Below, one piece after another: positions 1 to 8,685 of a stretch of 64,000 bases of DNA (position 1 is the first letter of the stretch; each line of letters starts with the position of its first letter). Under the pieces are notes generated by a model. It had not been told where the DNA came from and did no database searches. It saw only the letters and a program-made list of their open reading frames with translations. Source of the stretch: CAYSCW01 sp964449165 (GTDB lineage: Bacteria; Acidobacteriota; Aminicenantia; Aminicenantales; Aminicenantaceae); assembly GCA_964449165.1 (NCBI GenBank), contig CAYVAT010000004.1:62001-126000 (forward strand), written 5' to 3'. A program made the position numbers and the translations under genes.

Positions 1-425
1 TTGGATAGAATGAAGAACATGGATACTAAAAAGACTATGAAATAATTTTTCTTTCGAAGAAACACCCGGGAGGAAAAAAGGGCAAGGATATATATTGAAA
101 GACCGTTTAACAAGGTGTAAGCAATCTTCCAGTGATTTCCGAATAAGCCTTTAATCGCTGCAACCAGAAGCGTATAACCCATGAAGAAATACGAGCTGTG
201 GTAAGTAGTGTAGTAGGCTGGATAAAGCTTTTTGTTCTTAAGGATATAATTACTCAAGTTATCGTACTGAGTGCAGTCGTTTTTGCAGATATCAAAACCA
301 GGCTGGATATGCAACATTTTACCCTTATAGAAAGACATCATCAGTACGCTCAGATACAATATTAAGATTGCTAACAGAATACTGTGCTTCACTGATAATT
401 TTCTGTTTATACCTGGCCTCTTCAT
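1..425 (-). CDS. GT-C-type membrane glycosyltransferase, N-terminal part (runs off left edge)
   Basis: An open frame starts at ATG 425 and stays open to base 1, giving 141 codons without a stop. The start overlaps the stop of the upstream lipoprotein gene (ATGA). Translation shows a basic N-terminus, a first membrane helix (about residues 14-30), then a polar extracytoplasmic stretch containing YDNLSNYILKNKKLYPAYY followed by a short motif with Gly-Tyr, and further hydrophobic helices. This order (TM1, large first loop with acidic residue, aromatic/Pro-Gly region, TM2) is that of GT-C enzymes of the PMT/ArnT type that use polyprenyl-phosphate sugars. Substrate cannot be told. The same layout is seen in the plus-strand gene at 25980. 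The rest of the gene lies outside the window. Confidence 0.6.
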   Translation of the reverse strand, partial: MKRPGINRKLSVKHSILLAILILYLSVLMMSFYKGKMLHIQPGFDICKNDCTQYDNLSNYILKNKKLYPAYYTTYHSSYFFMGYTLLVAAIKGLFGNHWKIAYTLLNGLSIYILALFSSRVFLRKKNYFIVFLVSMFFILS

Positions 426-829
426 GGCCGTTGTCTCCTATCAACGAGAATTAAAACCCCCAGAACGGCAGAATTTATACGTTTTTTGTCTTCGCTGAAA
501 GTAAACCAGCATTCATATACTCCAAAAATTTTGTATCTGAAATCCAAGTATATCCTTTTCCTTACCTTGCCTTTTGTCTTTTCTTCTGCAACACCTATGC
601 TATATTCGACATCAAAAAGAGTTTCTCCGTTTTCATCTGTGATGATCAAATTTCTGTTCTTTGAAAAATAGAAATGCCTTTGGCCATCTTCAGATATCCA
701 GTGCCCTGTTAGATTGTTTAAAGGCTCTTTAACCGGGTTTGTACAACTGATGAGTAGAGACAGGAACAATATTAGAGACAAGACAACAATTTTAGGCTTG
801 AAGACTTGAGTACAGTTTCTAGGTTCCAT
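422..829 (-). CDS. small predicted lipoprotein of unknown function
   Basis: A 135-residue protein with a basic N-terminus, a hydrophobic core (about residues 14-27) and a lipobox ending LLISC at Cys29, so it should be cleaved by signal peptidase II and lipidated. The mature part begins after a short linker with LTGHWISEDG and is rich in beta-type sequence, which suggests a small lipocalin-like or META-like barrel, but no family is recognised with confidence. No strong ribosome site is visible before ATG 829. It overlaps the start of the GT-C gene by four bases, so both are probably co-translated. A role in envelope assembly is inferred from location only. Confidence 0.6.
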   Translation of the reverse strand: MEPRNCTQVFKPKIVVLSLILFLSLLISCTNPVKEPLNNLTGHWISEDGQRHFYFSKNRNLIITDENGETLFDVEYSIGVAEEKTKGKVRKRIYLDFRYKIFGVYECWFTFSEDKKRINSAVLGVLILVDRRQRP

Positions 830-879
830 CTATGAGAACAGATGAGTTATTATTCGTTTTAAATGTAGATGTCGTTTGA

Positions 880-2679
880 TCAACTTTGTTGAAGCGCCAT
901 ACTCTGGAAAAGCCCTCTCTTATCCATAAGTTCTTCATATGTTCCAGACTCAATTATACAACCTTTGTCAAGGACATAGATGATATCGGCGTTCTTTACT
1001 GTAGAGATACGGTGAGAAATAATTATAATTGTTTTGCGCTCACCCAGGTCTTCTATAGACTGCTGGATTAGTTTTTCCGATTCTGAATCGAGTGCGCTCG
1101 TGGCCTCATCAAAGATGAGCAACTCTGGCGAACGTATAAGAGCTCTGGCCACAGTAACACGCTGCCTCTGTCCCCCCGATAGTTTTTGCCCCCTGTCTCC
1201 GAGGACCGTTTCATAGCCCTTGGGGAGATTTTCTATGAATTCATGGGAATAGGCCATCCTTGCGGCTGTTTTTATCTCTTCTTCCGAGGCGTCGTGCTTT
1301 CCTAAAAGGATGTTTTCCCTTACACTTTCATTAAAAAGAAAGGTGTCCTGACTCACGAACCCAATTGTCTTACGCCAGCTTGAAAGGTTCAATTTCTTCA
1401 GTTCAGTATCACCAATCATAATTTTGCCCTTGTATCCCTTGTACAGGCCGCACAACAGGTCAACAAGGGATGACTTTCCGCAGCCTGACTTTCCCACTAT
1501 TGCAGTTATTTTGTTCTTAGGAATCCGAAGATTGAGATCTTTGAATACTGTACTTGAATCGTCATAGGAAAACTCCAAATTTTCGAAGACGATATTGCCT
1601 GACAGTTGGCCGAGGGCAGTTCCTTTGGACAGATCTTCACGTTTGATTTGTTTTTCATCGATTAACGTATGTACCAGCTTAAGGGCTGGTATATAAGAGA
1701 GCAGCAGCATCCTCCCAGAGATAACATCGGCGATTTGCCTATAAAGCCTTTGAGCAGTGGTGGCAAAGAAAGCCATCATGGGCAGCACAGCAACAATCGG
1801 AGTCTTACTGAAGTACTGAAAGTAGACAAGAGCCAGGACAAGGCATAGTACTATCAGTGTTTCACCAGCTGGAGCAGGGAGACTTTGGAATATTCCGAGC
1901 TTAACAAATATCCTCTTCAATTCATTAAATTTTTTTGAAAAGCTTTGATGGACATTGCTTTCGAGGGAGAATAACTTAACCTGCCTGATGCCATTGAGAG
2001 ATTGCTCTCCTTCTGCTGTTATTTCCTGGTTTAAGGCTAGCCGCTTTTTGCCTATCGTGATTGAAAACCTGGTGCTTGCCCTCCAGAAAAAACCCAGAAT
2101 CAGAAAAACAGCGAGACTCAGTAATAGAGTTACCTGCCAGCTTGCGATGAGCATGACTGCATATATGCTTAGAGCGACTACGATACGTTGAGTATACTCG
2201 CTAAACTTAGCCATGAATTTAGATGCCATCATCGGTTCATTGATGAGATTATTTATCAATGTTCCTCTTTTCTGAGAAATTATATAATCATATTCAGCTT
2301 GGATATATCTCTCCATAATCTTTGCTGACCAGTATTTTCTTAGGGAATTATAAAAGTGTATCGATAGGACTGAGCTAAGATACATGAAAACGTTCTTGAG
2401 AAGGATTATGGTGATGATAATAACACAGATCCCTATCAGACGTTGATCCTCAGGCACTATCTGGGAAAAGAGCTTATTAAAATAGGAAACAACTTTAATA
2501 TTCTCAGCATAAGTAACATCTCCCAAGATGATTCCAAGAAAGGGTATAATCAGGCCCAGTCCAATCGCCTCGCATAAGGCCGCTGTTATCATTATAAACA
2601 AGAGTACCAGCGCATATTTTTTATACGGTCCAAATGTGGACACCAGGATATGAATCTTATTGAAAAACTTTTTGAACAT
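880..2679 (-). CDS. ABC exporter, fused permease and ATPase (MsbA/PglK-like flippase)
   Basis: A 599-residue half-transporter. Residues 1-330 form about six membrane helices (type IV exporter fold) and residues 360-599 the ATPase: Walker A GKSGCGKSS at 396-404, Q-loop near 444, signature LSGGQ at 500-504, Walker B ending in Glu525 and the switch His556. All catalytic elements are intact. Exporters of this form flip lipid-linked sugars (PglK, WlaB) or lipid A (MsbA). In a glycan cluster without a recognisable Wzx this is the best candidate for moving the finished lipid-linked glycan across the inner membrane; that role is inferred. GAGGAT lies just before ATG 2679. Confidence 0.85.
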   Translation of the reverse strand: MFKKFFNKIHILVSTFGPYKKYALVLLFIMITAALCEAIGLGLIIPFLGIILGDVTYAENIKVVSYFNKLFSQIVPEDQRLIGICVIIITIILLKNVFMYLSSVLSIHFYNSLRKYWSAKIMERYIQAEYDYIISQKRGTLINNLINEPMMASKFMAKFSEYTQRIVVALSIYAVMLIASWQVTLLLSLAVFLILGFFWRASTRFSITIGKKRLALNQEITAEGEQSLNGIRQVKLFSLESNVHQSFSKKFNELKRIFVKLGIFQSLPAPAGETLIVLCLVLALVYFQYFSKTPIVAVLPMMAFFATTAQRLYRQIADVISGRMLLLSYIPALKLVHTLIDEKQIKREDLSKGTALGQLSGNIVFENLEFSYDDSSTVFKDLNLRIPKNKITAIVGKSGCGKSSLVDLLCGLYKGYKGKIMIGDTELKKLNLSSWRKTIGFVSQDTFLFNESVRENILLGKHDASEEEIKTAARMAYSHEFIENLPKGYETVLGDRGQKLSGGQRQRVTVARALIRSPELLIFDEATSALDSESEKLIQQSIEDLGERKTIIIISHRISTVKNADIIYVLDKGCIIESGTYEELMDKRGLFQSMALQQS

Positions 2680-2708
2680 AGATCCTCACATGTCACGGAT
2701 AGAGGGTC

Positions 2709-3074
2709 TTAGAGTCTAAAATACAACTCCTCTATCTGGCTTTTGTTGAATACAGGCTCTTGTGCTGGTTTGTGAGCCATCGATTTAATTTTCTTTTTCC
2801 ATGCCTTGATACTTATACTTTTTCTTGTTCGTCGTACTATGCGTTCAAAAAAATCGTGTTCCATCAAGAAATATTTAATCCTGTGCTTTTCTTTAAATAT
2901 CTTTTTATAGTTATCCTCCATAGCTTTTTCAGCAGATGAAAAAAGCGCCTCAAATTCCTCATCTGACATCTCGGTTAAGTTTATCAGAACTTTCTTGGTT
3001 GCAAAACCACCTTCAAGGGCTGAAACTTTCTCTAGATAATTATCTTGGTCATCGATAGTTTTTTTTGCATACAT
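2709..3074 (-). CDS. small protein resembling the C-terminal tail of B12-type radical SAM enzymes
   Basis: A 121-residue charged, mostly helical protein with no signal peptide or membrane segment. The stretch INLTEMSDEEFEALF followed by a helix ending DNY recalls, from memory, the C-terminal region of cobalamin-binding radical SAM proteins common in polysaccharide loci, where a similar 'NmT..sdeEl' motif follows the barrel. No CxxxCxxC cluster or B12 domain is present, so if this relation is right the gene is a remnant or a stand-alone tail domain. It lies between the ABC exporter and the dehydrogenase, with a poor ribosome site (GAGATATACGATGA before ATG 3074). Function unknown. Confidence 0.45.
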   Translation of the reverse strand: MYAKKTIDDQDNYLEKVSALEGGFATKKVLINLTEMSDEEFEALFSSAEKAMEDNYKKIFKEKHRIKYFLMEHDFFERIVRRTRKSISIKAWKKKIKSMAHKPAQEPVFNKSQIEELYFRL

Positions 3075-3113
3075 TCATCGTATATCTCAGAGCCCGGTGA
3101 AAGAGTTAAAATA

Positions 3114-4064
3114 TTAAACAACTTTGGAGGTATCTTGGTTTCCTTTAAAGAAATCGATCAAGTTTTTAACGGCTTCCCATTCCATCTGAGTTCTTGATTC
3201 TTCTGTCAGTGTTGCTACATGAGGTGTGAGCACAACATTATCAAGCTCACAGAGCTTACCCCTGTAAGGCTCTTTAGGAAACACATCTAAAGCAGCGCCT
3301 TTCAAATGACCGCTTCTTAAGGCGTTATAGAGAGCCGATTCATCGATAAACTGCCCGCGTGATGTATTTACGAGAATGGCCCCTTCTTTCATTATTTTAA
3401 ACTCATCTTCAGCCAACTTTATAACCTTCCCTTTGACAGGGGAAAGATGAACCGACAGGATATCAGAGACAGGAAGCAACTCATTTAAAGAAACAATCTT
3501 GACCTTCCACTTTTCTGCCCATTGCCTATCTGGAAAAAGGTCTGTACCGAAGACCTCTGTTTCAAGCTTGGTCATAACCTCAGCCAACTTCTTCCCGATT
3601 CTTCCCAGTCCTAATATGCCAACCTTCTTGTCTTTCAAGATATGCCCGGCTTTCTTTTCCCACCGTCTAGATCTCAGGAGGATGGTATGGTATGAAAGTC
3701 TTCTCAGCAGATCAAGAATCATGGCTACGGTTAATTCTACGACGGGTTGGATGATGACATCAGGGGTGTTCCTTATTTCAATACCTCTTTCCTTTGCTTT
3801 TTCGGCTGATATATTGTCAATTCCAATCCCGCATCGGCTGATACAACGGAGATTTGGGAGCCTGTCCAGGACATACTCATCGTATGGCTCTACGCCTGCT
3901 ATGACTCCCTCGCTCTCTCTTCCCATCTCGATTATCTCATCCCTGACCAGTCGTCTTCCCAATGGATTTATGGAATATGTGTAGCCGCTTTCTCTCAGAA
4001 GATCGAGAGGAGACTTGCCGTACTCTGCAAAAGTGGAGAGGGCCACAAATATTCTGGGATTCAT
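3114..4064 (-). CDS. D-2-hydroxyacid dehydrogenase (phosphoglycerate dehydrogenase-like)
   Basis: A 316-residue NAD-dependent 2-hydroxyacid dehydrogenase. The cofactor-binding motif GLGRIGKKLAEVM lies in the middle, followed by the substrate/catalytic Arg in NTSRGQFID, a catalytic acid region and the catalytic His in LTPHVA near the C-terminus. It has the short SerA form, without the ACT domain of biosynthetic phosphoglycerate dehydrogenases. The family interconverts D-2-hydroxy acids and 2-keto acids. Its start overlaps the KdsB-like gene stop (ATGA), so it belongs to the ulosonate module. It could supply or reduce a 2-keto acid, for example hydroxypyruvate for the aldolase at 5526; that is inference. 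Confidence 0.85.
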   Translation of the reverse strand: MNPRIFVALSTFAEYGKSPLDLLRESGYTYSINPLGRRLVRDEIIEMGRESEGVIAGVEPYDEYVLDRLPNLRCISRCGIGIDNISAEKAKERGIEIRNTPDVIIQPVVELTVAMILDLLRRLSYHTILLRSRRWEKKAGHILKDKKVGILGLGRIGKKLAEVMTKLETEVFGTDLFPDRQWAEKWKVKIVSLNELLPVSDILSVHLSPVKGKVIKLAEDEFKIMKEGAILVNTSRGQFIDESALYNALRSGHLKGAALDVFPKEPYRGKLCELDNVVLTPHVATLTEESRTQMEWEAVKNLIDFFKGNQDTSKVV

Positions 4065-4834
4065 GACTCTAAAATTTTCTGATAAATCCTTTGTTGGAGT
4101 GGATCTTCCTTCAGTATCTTCTCCACAATCCCTACATCACTTTTCCTTTCCACACCAACAGTCTTTCGGTCATGCGCTACACCAAGGAGCGAATAGCCAT
4201 GCTCCAGTATCCTTAGAAAATCGACGGATTCAGCGATTTCCAATGGTGTTGGAGGCAGGCTTGAGTATATATTCAGAAATGAGCTTGTAAAGGCCGATAT
4301 TCCAGTCTGCCTGTACATCGGGCAATTGGTTTGGACCCTTAAATAAGGGATGGGAGACCTTGAAAAATACATGATAAAGCCCTTCTGGTCTAAAACCGCT
4401 TTAACAGTGTCTATATCTGACAGGTCTTCTTCATCATGGATAACGGAAAGGAGATTGGTGCAGTAGATAGTGTCATCCCTTTGCATGGGATCAAGCAGAA
4501 TTTCCAGCGCTCTGGGTTCAAAGAGTGGTTCATCACCCTGGACGATAATTATTATCTCATGTTCCAATCCCCTGGCAGCTTCTTCGACCCTGTCAGTGCA
4601 TCTCTCATGGGTGTTGGCTGTCATTAGAGCATGCCCCCCATAGCGGGTTACCGCTTCGAATATTTCCTCATCACAGGTGGCTACATAGACATCGTCGACT
4701 GCCCTGGATAAGCGTGCTCTTCTGCGTACATGCTCAATCATGGGCAGATCCAGTATTTTTGCCAAAGGTTTTCCTGGAAACCTTGAAGATGCCATCCTGG
4801 CTGGTATGACAACCGCAACCTTTTTCTTGGGCAT
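4061..4834 (-). CDS. CMP-Kdo synthetase-like cytidylyltransferase
   Basis: KdsB family: activates a 3-deoxy-2-ulosonic acid with CTP to its CMP-sugar. The N-terminal CTP loop reads IPARMASSRFPGKPL, and the family signature VQGDEPLFEP is present. I place the start at ATG 4834, which gives the usual family N-terminus (MPKKKVAVVIPAR); a TTG ten codons upstream is possible but would only add an atypical extension. It sits between the HAD hydrolase and the dehydrogenase. Because the module has no KdsA/NeuB and other CMP-transferases occur elsewhere, its true substrate may be a Kdo-like acid other than Kdo. It could also be a housekeeping KdsB placed here, but the tight operon argues against that. 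Confidence 0.85.
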   Translation of the reverse strand: MPKKKVAVVIPARMASSRFPGKPLAKILDLPMIEHVRRRARLSRAVDDVYVATCDEEIFEAVTRYGGHALMTANTHERCTDRVEEAARGLEHEIIIIVQGDEPLFEPRALEILLDPMQRDDTIYCTNLLSVIHDEEDLSDIDTVKAVLDQKGFIMYFSRSPIPYLRVQTNCPMYRQTGISAFTSSFLNIYSSLPPTPLEIAESVDFLRILEHGYSLLGVAHDRKTVGVERKSDVGIVEKILKEDPLQQRIYQKILES

Positions 4835-4853
4835 AGTTCTTTTTAGGTTATAT

Positions 4854-5513
4854 TTATGAGTCAAGTATCTTCTTGTTTTTCGACTCTGTTAAAAAATCCC
4901 TGATCTCAAACATATCCTTGAATACCTGGATTCTTGCACCATGAAATGACCTTCCGCTGTTCCTTCCGATGAAGAAAATGCCTGTTGATTGAGCCGCCTC
5001 GAAATCTTCGTAACTATCGCCTATAAAAACGATATCTTTAGGAGAAACATCCTCTTTATTTATGATGTCCCGAATAGCCTCTTTCTTAATCCATGGCACT
5101 GCATAAATCCTTTTGAAATACCTCTTGAGTTTTTTTGCTTCCAGTACTTCATCGAGTTCGTCAGCAGGTGATACGGAGGCAAGGTAAAGGGGTATCTTGC
5201 CCCAGTAACAATCTAAAATTTCCTTTGCTCCCGGTACATAAGGGCAATCGACTAAGCTCTTGAACACTAGGCTGGAGAATTTCTTGCTCAGGCTTTTTTC
5301 GGCTTCCTCGTCATATCTCTTGCCCAGTATTCTCTCGGTTATATATCTGAACTTTTCGAAACGGATGGTTGCATTATTCGACAGGTGGTAATCCATAATT
5401 TTATCCAAATGTTGTGGATATTGTTTAAAGAGTCTCTTAAAGGCAAGGTCTTTTATATCGACTGACTCTACAAGGACTCCGTCAAAGTCGAATATTATGA
5501 CTTTGAATCTCAT
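4854..5513 (-). CDS. HAD-superfamily sugar phosphatase
   Basis: A 219-residue class I HAD hydrolase. Motif I is FDFDGVLVES with nucleophile Asp9 and general acid Asp11, motif II the Ser of VASVSP, motif III a Lys before the C-terminal acid motif IGDSYED. A helical cap lies between motifs I and II as in phosphoglycolate/beta-phosphoglucomutase-like enzymes; it is not of the capless KdsC type. The family removes phosphate from small sugar phosphates. In this module it would dephosphorylate the aldose phosphate or the ulosonate phosphate before CMP activation (inferred). Confidence 0.8.
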   Translation of the reverse strand: MRFKVIIFDFDGVLVESVDIKDLAFKRLFKQYPQHLDKIMDYHLSNNATIRFEKFRYITERILGKRYDEEAEKSLSKKFSSLVFKSLVDCPYVPGAKEILDCYWGKIPLYLASVSPADELDEVLEAKKLKRYFKRIYAVPWIKKEAIRDIINKEDVSPKDIVFIGDSYEDFEAAQSTGIFFIGRNSGRSFHGARIQVFKDMFEIRDFLTESKNKKILDS

Positions 5514-5525
5514 GGATGGGCAAGG

Positions 5526-6311
5526 CTATCGTAGTTTTTCTATAAGATCCTTCATGCTGGCTCCCCATTTCCACAACAAGAAGACATCCGAGGCAAGAAC
5601 AACAAATGTGTATCCTTCAGAAAAAGCGTTCTGCAAACTGTTCAGAGAAGGCTCTACTAAATGGATACCGCAGGACTTTCCGGAACTTTGACAAGCTGAT
5701 ATCATCTTTTTACAAGCTTCCACCACATCTGGATGATTCAACTGACCAGGGACTCCTACTGAGCCTGAAATATCATAAGGTCCGATCATAGCACCATCGA
5801 CTTCCTCATAATTGAGGAGTTCTTCTACATTCTCTACACCCTGAACTGACTCTATCTGAATAATCAGGATAGATGTCTCATTCCATGATCTGGTGTATTC
5901 TTCAAAATCAAAGCCATATCCCTGCCCTCGGGCAACACCGTAACTGCGCTGCCCCACGGGTGGATATTTACACCAACCGATCAACCTCTCTACCTCTGAA
6001 GGATTTGACACCATCGGAGCTATTATGCCATCTGCACCTGAATCCAACACACGTTTAATCATTTCCATGTTGTGAGAGGCTATGCGTGGCAGAGCCGATG
6101 TTCCACAGCCATGGCAGACTGTTATGATTTGCTGTGCCTGTTCCAGGCTGATCGTGCTGTGCTCAAGATCTATTCCAACAAAGTCAACCCCAATCCTGGA
6201 AAACACCTCACTTATGGAAGGATGGCCGAAGGAAGTCCATGCCGCAAATACTTTCCTCCTTTCTTCCAGTTTTTTCTTTAAATTATGTCTTTCAGAGCTT
6301 GTTTTAATCAT
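5526..6311 (-). CDS. HpcH/HpaI-type class II aldolase
   Basis: A 261-residue TIM-barrel aldolase. Family residues are visible: His51 in GIDLEHS, Arg76 in LPRIASHN, the Gly/Pro-rich PPVGQRSYG loop at about 117-125, and metal ligands Glu154 (IQIES) and Asp180 (GPYDIS). These enzymes add pyruvate, or less often hydroxypyruvate or another 2-keto acid, to an aldehyde and thereby make 2-keto-3-deoxy acids. Most known members are degradative (HpaI, GarL, RhmA), but here the gene is in a CMP-sugar operon, so a biosynthetic use forming a 2-ulosonic acid is inferred. It overlaps the transaldolase by four bases (ATGA). Confidence 0.85.
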   Translation of the reverse strand: MIKTSSERHNLKKKLEERRKVFAAWTSFGHPSISEVFSRIGVDFVGIDLEHSTISLEQAQQIITVCHGCGTSALPRIASHNMEMIKRVLDSGADGIIAPMVSNPSEVERLIGWCKYPPVGQRSYGVARGQGYGFDFEEYTRSWNETSILIIQIESVQGVENVEELLNYEEVDGAMIGPYDISGSVGVPGQLNHPDVVEACKKMISACQSSGKSCGIHLVEPSLNSLQNAFSEGYTFVVLASDVFLLWKWGASMKDLIEKLR

Positions 6312-6994
6312 GATGATTTCTTACTTTTTGCAGCATCTTCAAGAAACATCCGTACAGTCTCCTTGGTGTATGGGTGAACTAGCATTCCTTGAAGGATATT
6401 TGGGACGACGGTTACAATATGGGCTCCTGCTCCAAGCCATTCTATCACATTGAGTATCTCTCTTGTTGAGCCGATTATTATTTTCGACTTCAGGTTGAAG
6501 TCATCGATCACCTTCCTGAGCTTGGCAATTTCTCCACAAGCATTATAGCCCATGTTGTTAACTCGCCCCGCAAACAACGAGACATAAGTCGCTCCTGCCA
6601 AGGCGGCCAGAAAACACTGCTGGGCACTCATCATTGCCGTGACATTGACCCGGATATCATGCTTTGTCTCCAATTCATGAACGACTTCCAGGTTCTCCAG
6701 TTCTCCGTTTGGTCCGTGAACGGTAATTTTAACATTTATGTTCTCTGCCCAGCGGGAAAATTCAACTGCTTGATCGATCATCTGATGACGATCATTGGAG
6801 GTAACCTCCACAGACAAGGGGTAGGGTTTAATTATCCTGGCAATATCTGTTGATGCCTTTTTTATTCCCTCCACCCCGCCTGTCACGCCATCCTTAAGGA
6901 GAATCGTCGGATTGGTGGTGACACCACGGATGATGCCCATTTTCATGTATTTCTCCACCTCTTTCACGTTTCCTGAATCGAGGAATATTGCCAC
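6308..6994 (-). CDS. transaldolase / fructose-6-phosphate aldolase family (TalC-like)
   Basis: A 228-residue short transaldolase. Asp6 (FLDSGN), the TTNPTIL loop at 26-32, Glu63, and the Schiff-base Lys89 in NVKITV match the family, as do later SLFAGR and GSTRE motifs. Short members transfer or cleave a dihydroxyacetone unit. The start is GTG 6994: it is preceded by AAGGAGG five bases upstream, which decides it over any downstream codon. Fructose-6-phosphate aldolase and sedoheptulose-forming transaldolase cannot be told apart here. In this module it probably builds the ketose phosphate fed to the SIS isomerase that is encoded immediately upstream. Confidence 0.85.
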   Translation of the reverse strand: MAIFLDSGNVKEVEKYMKMGIIRGVTTNPTILLKDGVTGGVEGIKKASTDIARIIKPYPLSVEVTSNDRHQMIDQAVEFSRWAENINVKITVHGPNGELENLEVVHELETKHDIRVNVTAMMSAQQCFLAALAGATYVSLFAGRVNNMGYNACGEIAKLRKVIDDFNLKSKIIIGSTREILNVIEWLGAGAHIVTVVPNILQGMLVHPYTKETVRMFLEDAAKSKKSS

Positions 6995-7032
6995 ATTTCC
7001 CTCCTTGAATTTTAATTAGGTGCGATATCTGC

Positions 7033-7647
7033 TCACTGTTCCTTTAAATCCTTGCTGGTAGATTCCCATTTCATTCCGTAAACCATTATATCTGGGTGCG
7101 AGATGATGAGATGCCAGATTAAGGATTGGAATGCTTCGGTATGGGCGGTCACATTCTCAGGATTGACTGTGGGCACAACCACGCAGGCGTCTGCGACTTC
7201 TGCAGTATATCCTCCGTCGCGCCCCACGACTCCCATTATTTTTGCACCCCTAGATTTTGCATACTCCAAGGCATGGACGATGTTTGCGCTGATATTTTTT
7301 TCTCTGTTTCCTCCTCCAACGGAGAAAACAAACACGCCATCCTTTCCGTTAATTTTACTGTTTTTCAACCACTCAGAGAATACCGTGTGCCAGCCTTCAT
7401 CATTTGTTCGAGCGGTTAATTCCGAGACATTATCCACAGGGGTGTAGGATTCAATGCCAGCGATCTTCCTGAAATCATTCACAGCATGGGAACAGTTTCC
7501 TGCGCCTCCCCCAATTCCCAAGAAAAACAGCCTTCCTTTCTGATCCCTGATGTTGATGAGAAGTTTAATCATCCCCTCAATCTGGGACCTGTCAATCTTT
7601 TTAATTATCTCTGCTGCTTCAGCAAAGTAAGAATTGATATGGAGCAT
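7033..7647 (-). CDS. SIS-domain sugar phosphate isomerase (GmhA-like)
   Basis: A 204-residue SIS protein. The phosphate-binding loop GIGGGAGNCSHAVNDF, the second loop SVGGGNREKN, and the GVVGRDGGYTAEVADACVVV stretch are those of the phosphoheptose isomerase (GmhA) group, which converts sedoheptulose-7-phosphate to an aldoheptose phosphate; arabinose-5-phosphate isomerases share the fold. It has no CBS pair, so KdsD itself is unlikely. AGGAGG stands eight bases before ATG 7647. Its place next to the transaldolase suggests ketose-to-aldose phosphate conversion ahead of aldol condensation. Confidence 0.85.
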   Translation of the reverse strand: MLHINSYFAEAAEIIKKIDRSQIEGMIKLLINIRDQKGRLFFLGIGGGAGNCSHAVNDFRKIAGIESYTPVDNVSELTARTNDEGWHTVFSEWLKNSKINGKDGVFVFSVGGGNREKNISANIVHALEYAKSRGAKIMGVVGRDGGYTAEVADACVVVPTVNPENVTAHTEAFQSLIWHLIISHPDIMVYGMKWESTSKDLKEQ

Positions 7648-7666
7648 GAGGATATCCTCCTTAAGA

Positions 7667-8683
7667 CTATTTTCTCCTTATCAGTATTCTTCCATAAGAA
7701 CTCAACAGACCTTCCTGCAGAAACTCCTGGAATGATTTCTTTACCGCTTCACTCCTGTTCTTGAGAAGGTAATCCACAAACCTCGGGACCCTGATCTTTG
7801 GATTTCTTTCAACAGCGCTTGTTACTATCTCAACATCCAGAATACCTGGGGTGCTGAATTCAAGACATTCGAAACCATGACGGTCAAACAGAGAATACAG
7901 ACCTTCTACTGAAAACACGTTAAGTCTGTCTGGGGGGAAAAGGTTCTCTGATTTCTCCCATAGAATCTGCAGGTCAAATCCTGAGATCAGGATGGCGGTC
8001 ATAAAACACAAGCCATTGTCTTTTAATATGGCGTGTATTTTCTCGAAAAGCATGTCCACATCCGCCATGTGGTTCACCACTTCAAAGATGGTAACCACAT
8101 CAACTCTTTCTTCCAGAGAAACCTCCCATGTGGGTATGTTGATAATGTTTATGCTGGGGTCGAACTTAAGGTTATTAAAGGGAAGGAAAAGATTTATCAA
8201 TGTCTTTTTTCTGAAAAATTTATCCTCCAGGAGTTCCTCTATGTATCCGTATTGATTGGTGTTGATATCAACGATATGCTCGGAGGCAGGTAGATACTCT
8301 CGAGTCGAATCAACGATCCACTGAATACGGGGTTTTATTATCTTCTCCTTCCTCTTTCTCCTTGTAGCTTTTGTCAGTTCTCCATGCCAGAATTTTCGGG
8401 CTTCTGATTGAGTATAAAATTCTTGAAGAGATATGTCATCTGGCCTGGGTGTGACATAAAGTGTACGACAGGCTGCACACTCCACGTAATTCATACCAAA
8501 CTTCTTGAATGAAGAGAGAGCCTTTTTCCCTTTACATCCGGGACAGACTGAATTGATCATCTTCTGCCCTTTTATAAAAAATTTTTTAATATCCTTCTCT
8601 GCCAACTGGAAATACCTGTGTAAGAGCTTTGAGGGCTTAAAGTCTATCTCGTTGTATTCATCAAAAATGACGACCTTTTTCAT
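7667..8683 (-). CDS. zinc-ribbon class I methyltransferase
   Basis: A 338-residue protein with an N-terminal CPGC...CAAC zinc ribbon at about residues 48-75, followed by a Rossmann-type methyltransferase domain (FEVVNHMADVD, then LKDNGLCFMTA). This arrangement resembles sugar C-methyltransferases and other ribbon-bearing SAM enzymes. The usual glycine-rich SAM motif I is degenerate: VDINTNQYGY replaces a D.G.G.G pattern, so SAM binding is not assured. GGAGGAATAGG precedes ATG 8683. It is inside the ulosonate module and may methylate the sugar acid or a precursor. Confidence 0.7.
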   Translation of the reverse strand: MKKVVIFDEYNEIDFKPSKLLHRYFQLAEKDIKKFFIKGQKMINSVCPGCKGKKALSSFKKFGMNYVECAACRTLYVTPRPDDISLQEFYTQSEARKFWHGELTKATRRKRKEKIIKPRIQWIVDSTREYLPASEHIVDINTNQYGYIEELLEDKFFRKKTLINLFLPFNNLKFDPSINIINIPTWEVSLEERVDVVTIFEVVNHMADVDMLFEKIHAILKDNGLCFMTAILISGFDLQILWEKSENLFPPDRLNVFSVEGLYSLFDRHGFECLEFSTPGILDVEIVTSAVERNPKIRVPRFVDYLLKNRSEAVKKSFQEFLQEGLLSSYGRILIRRK

Positions 8684-8685
8684 TC

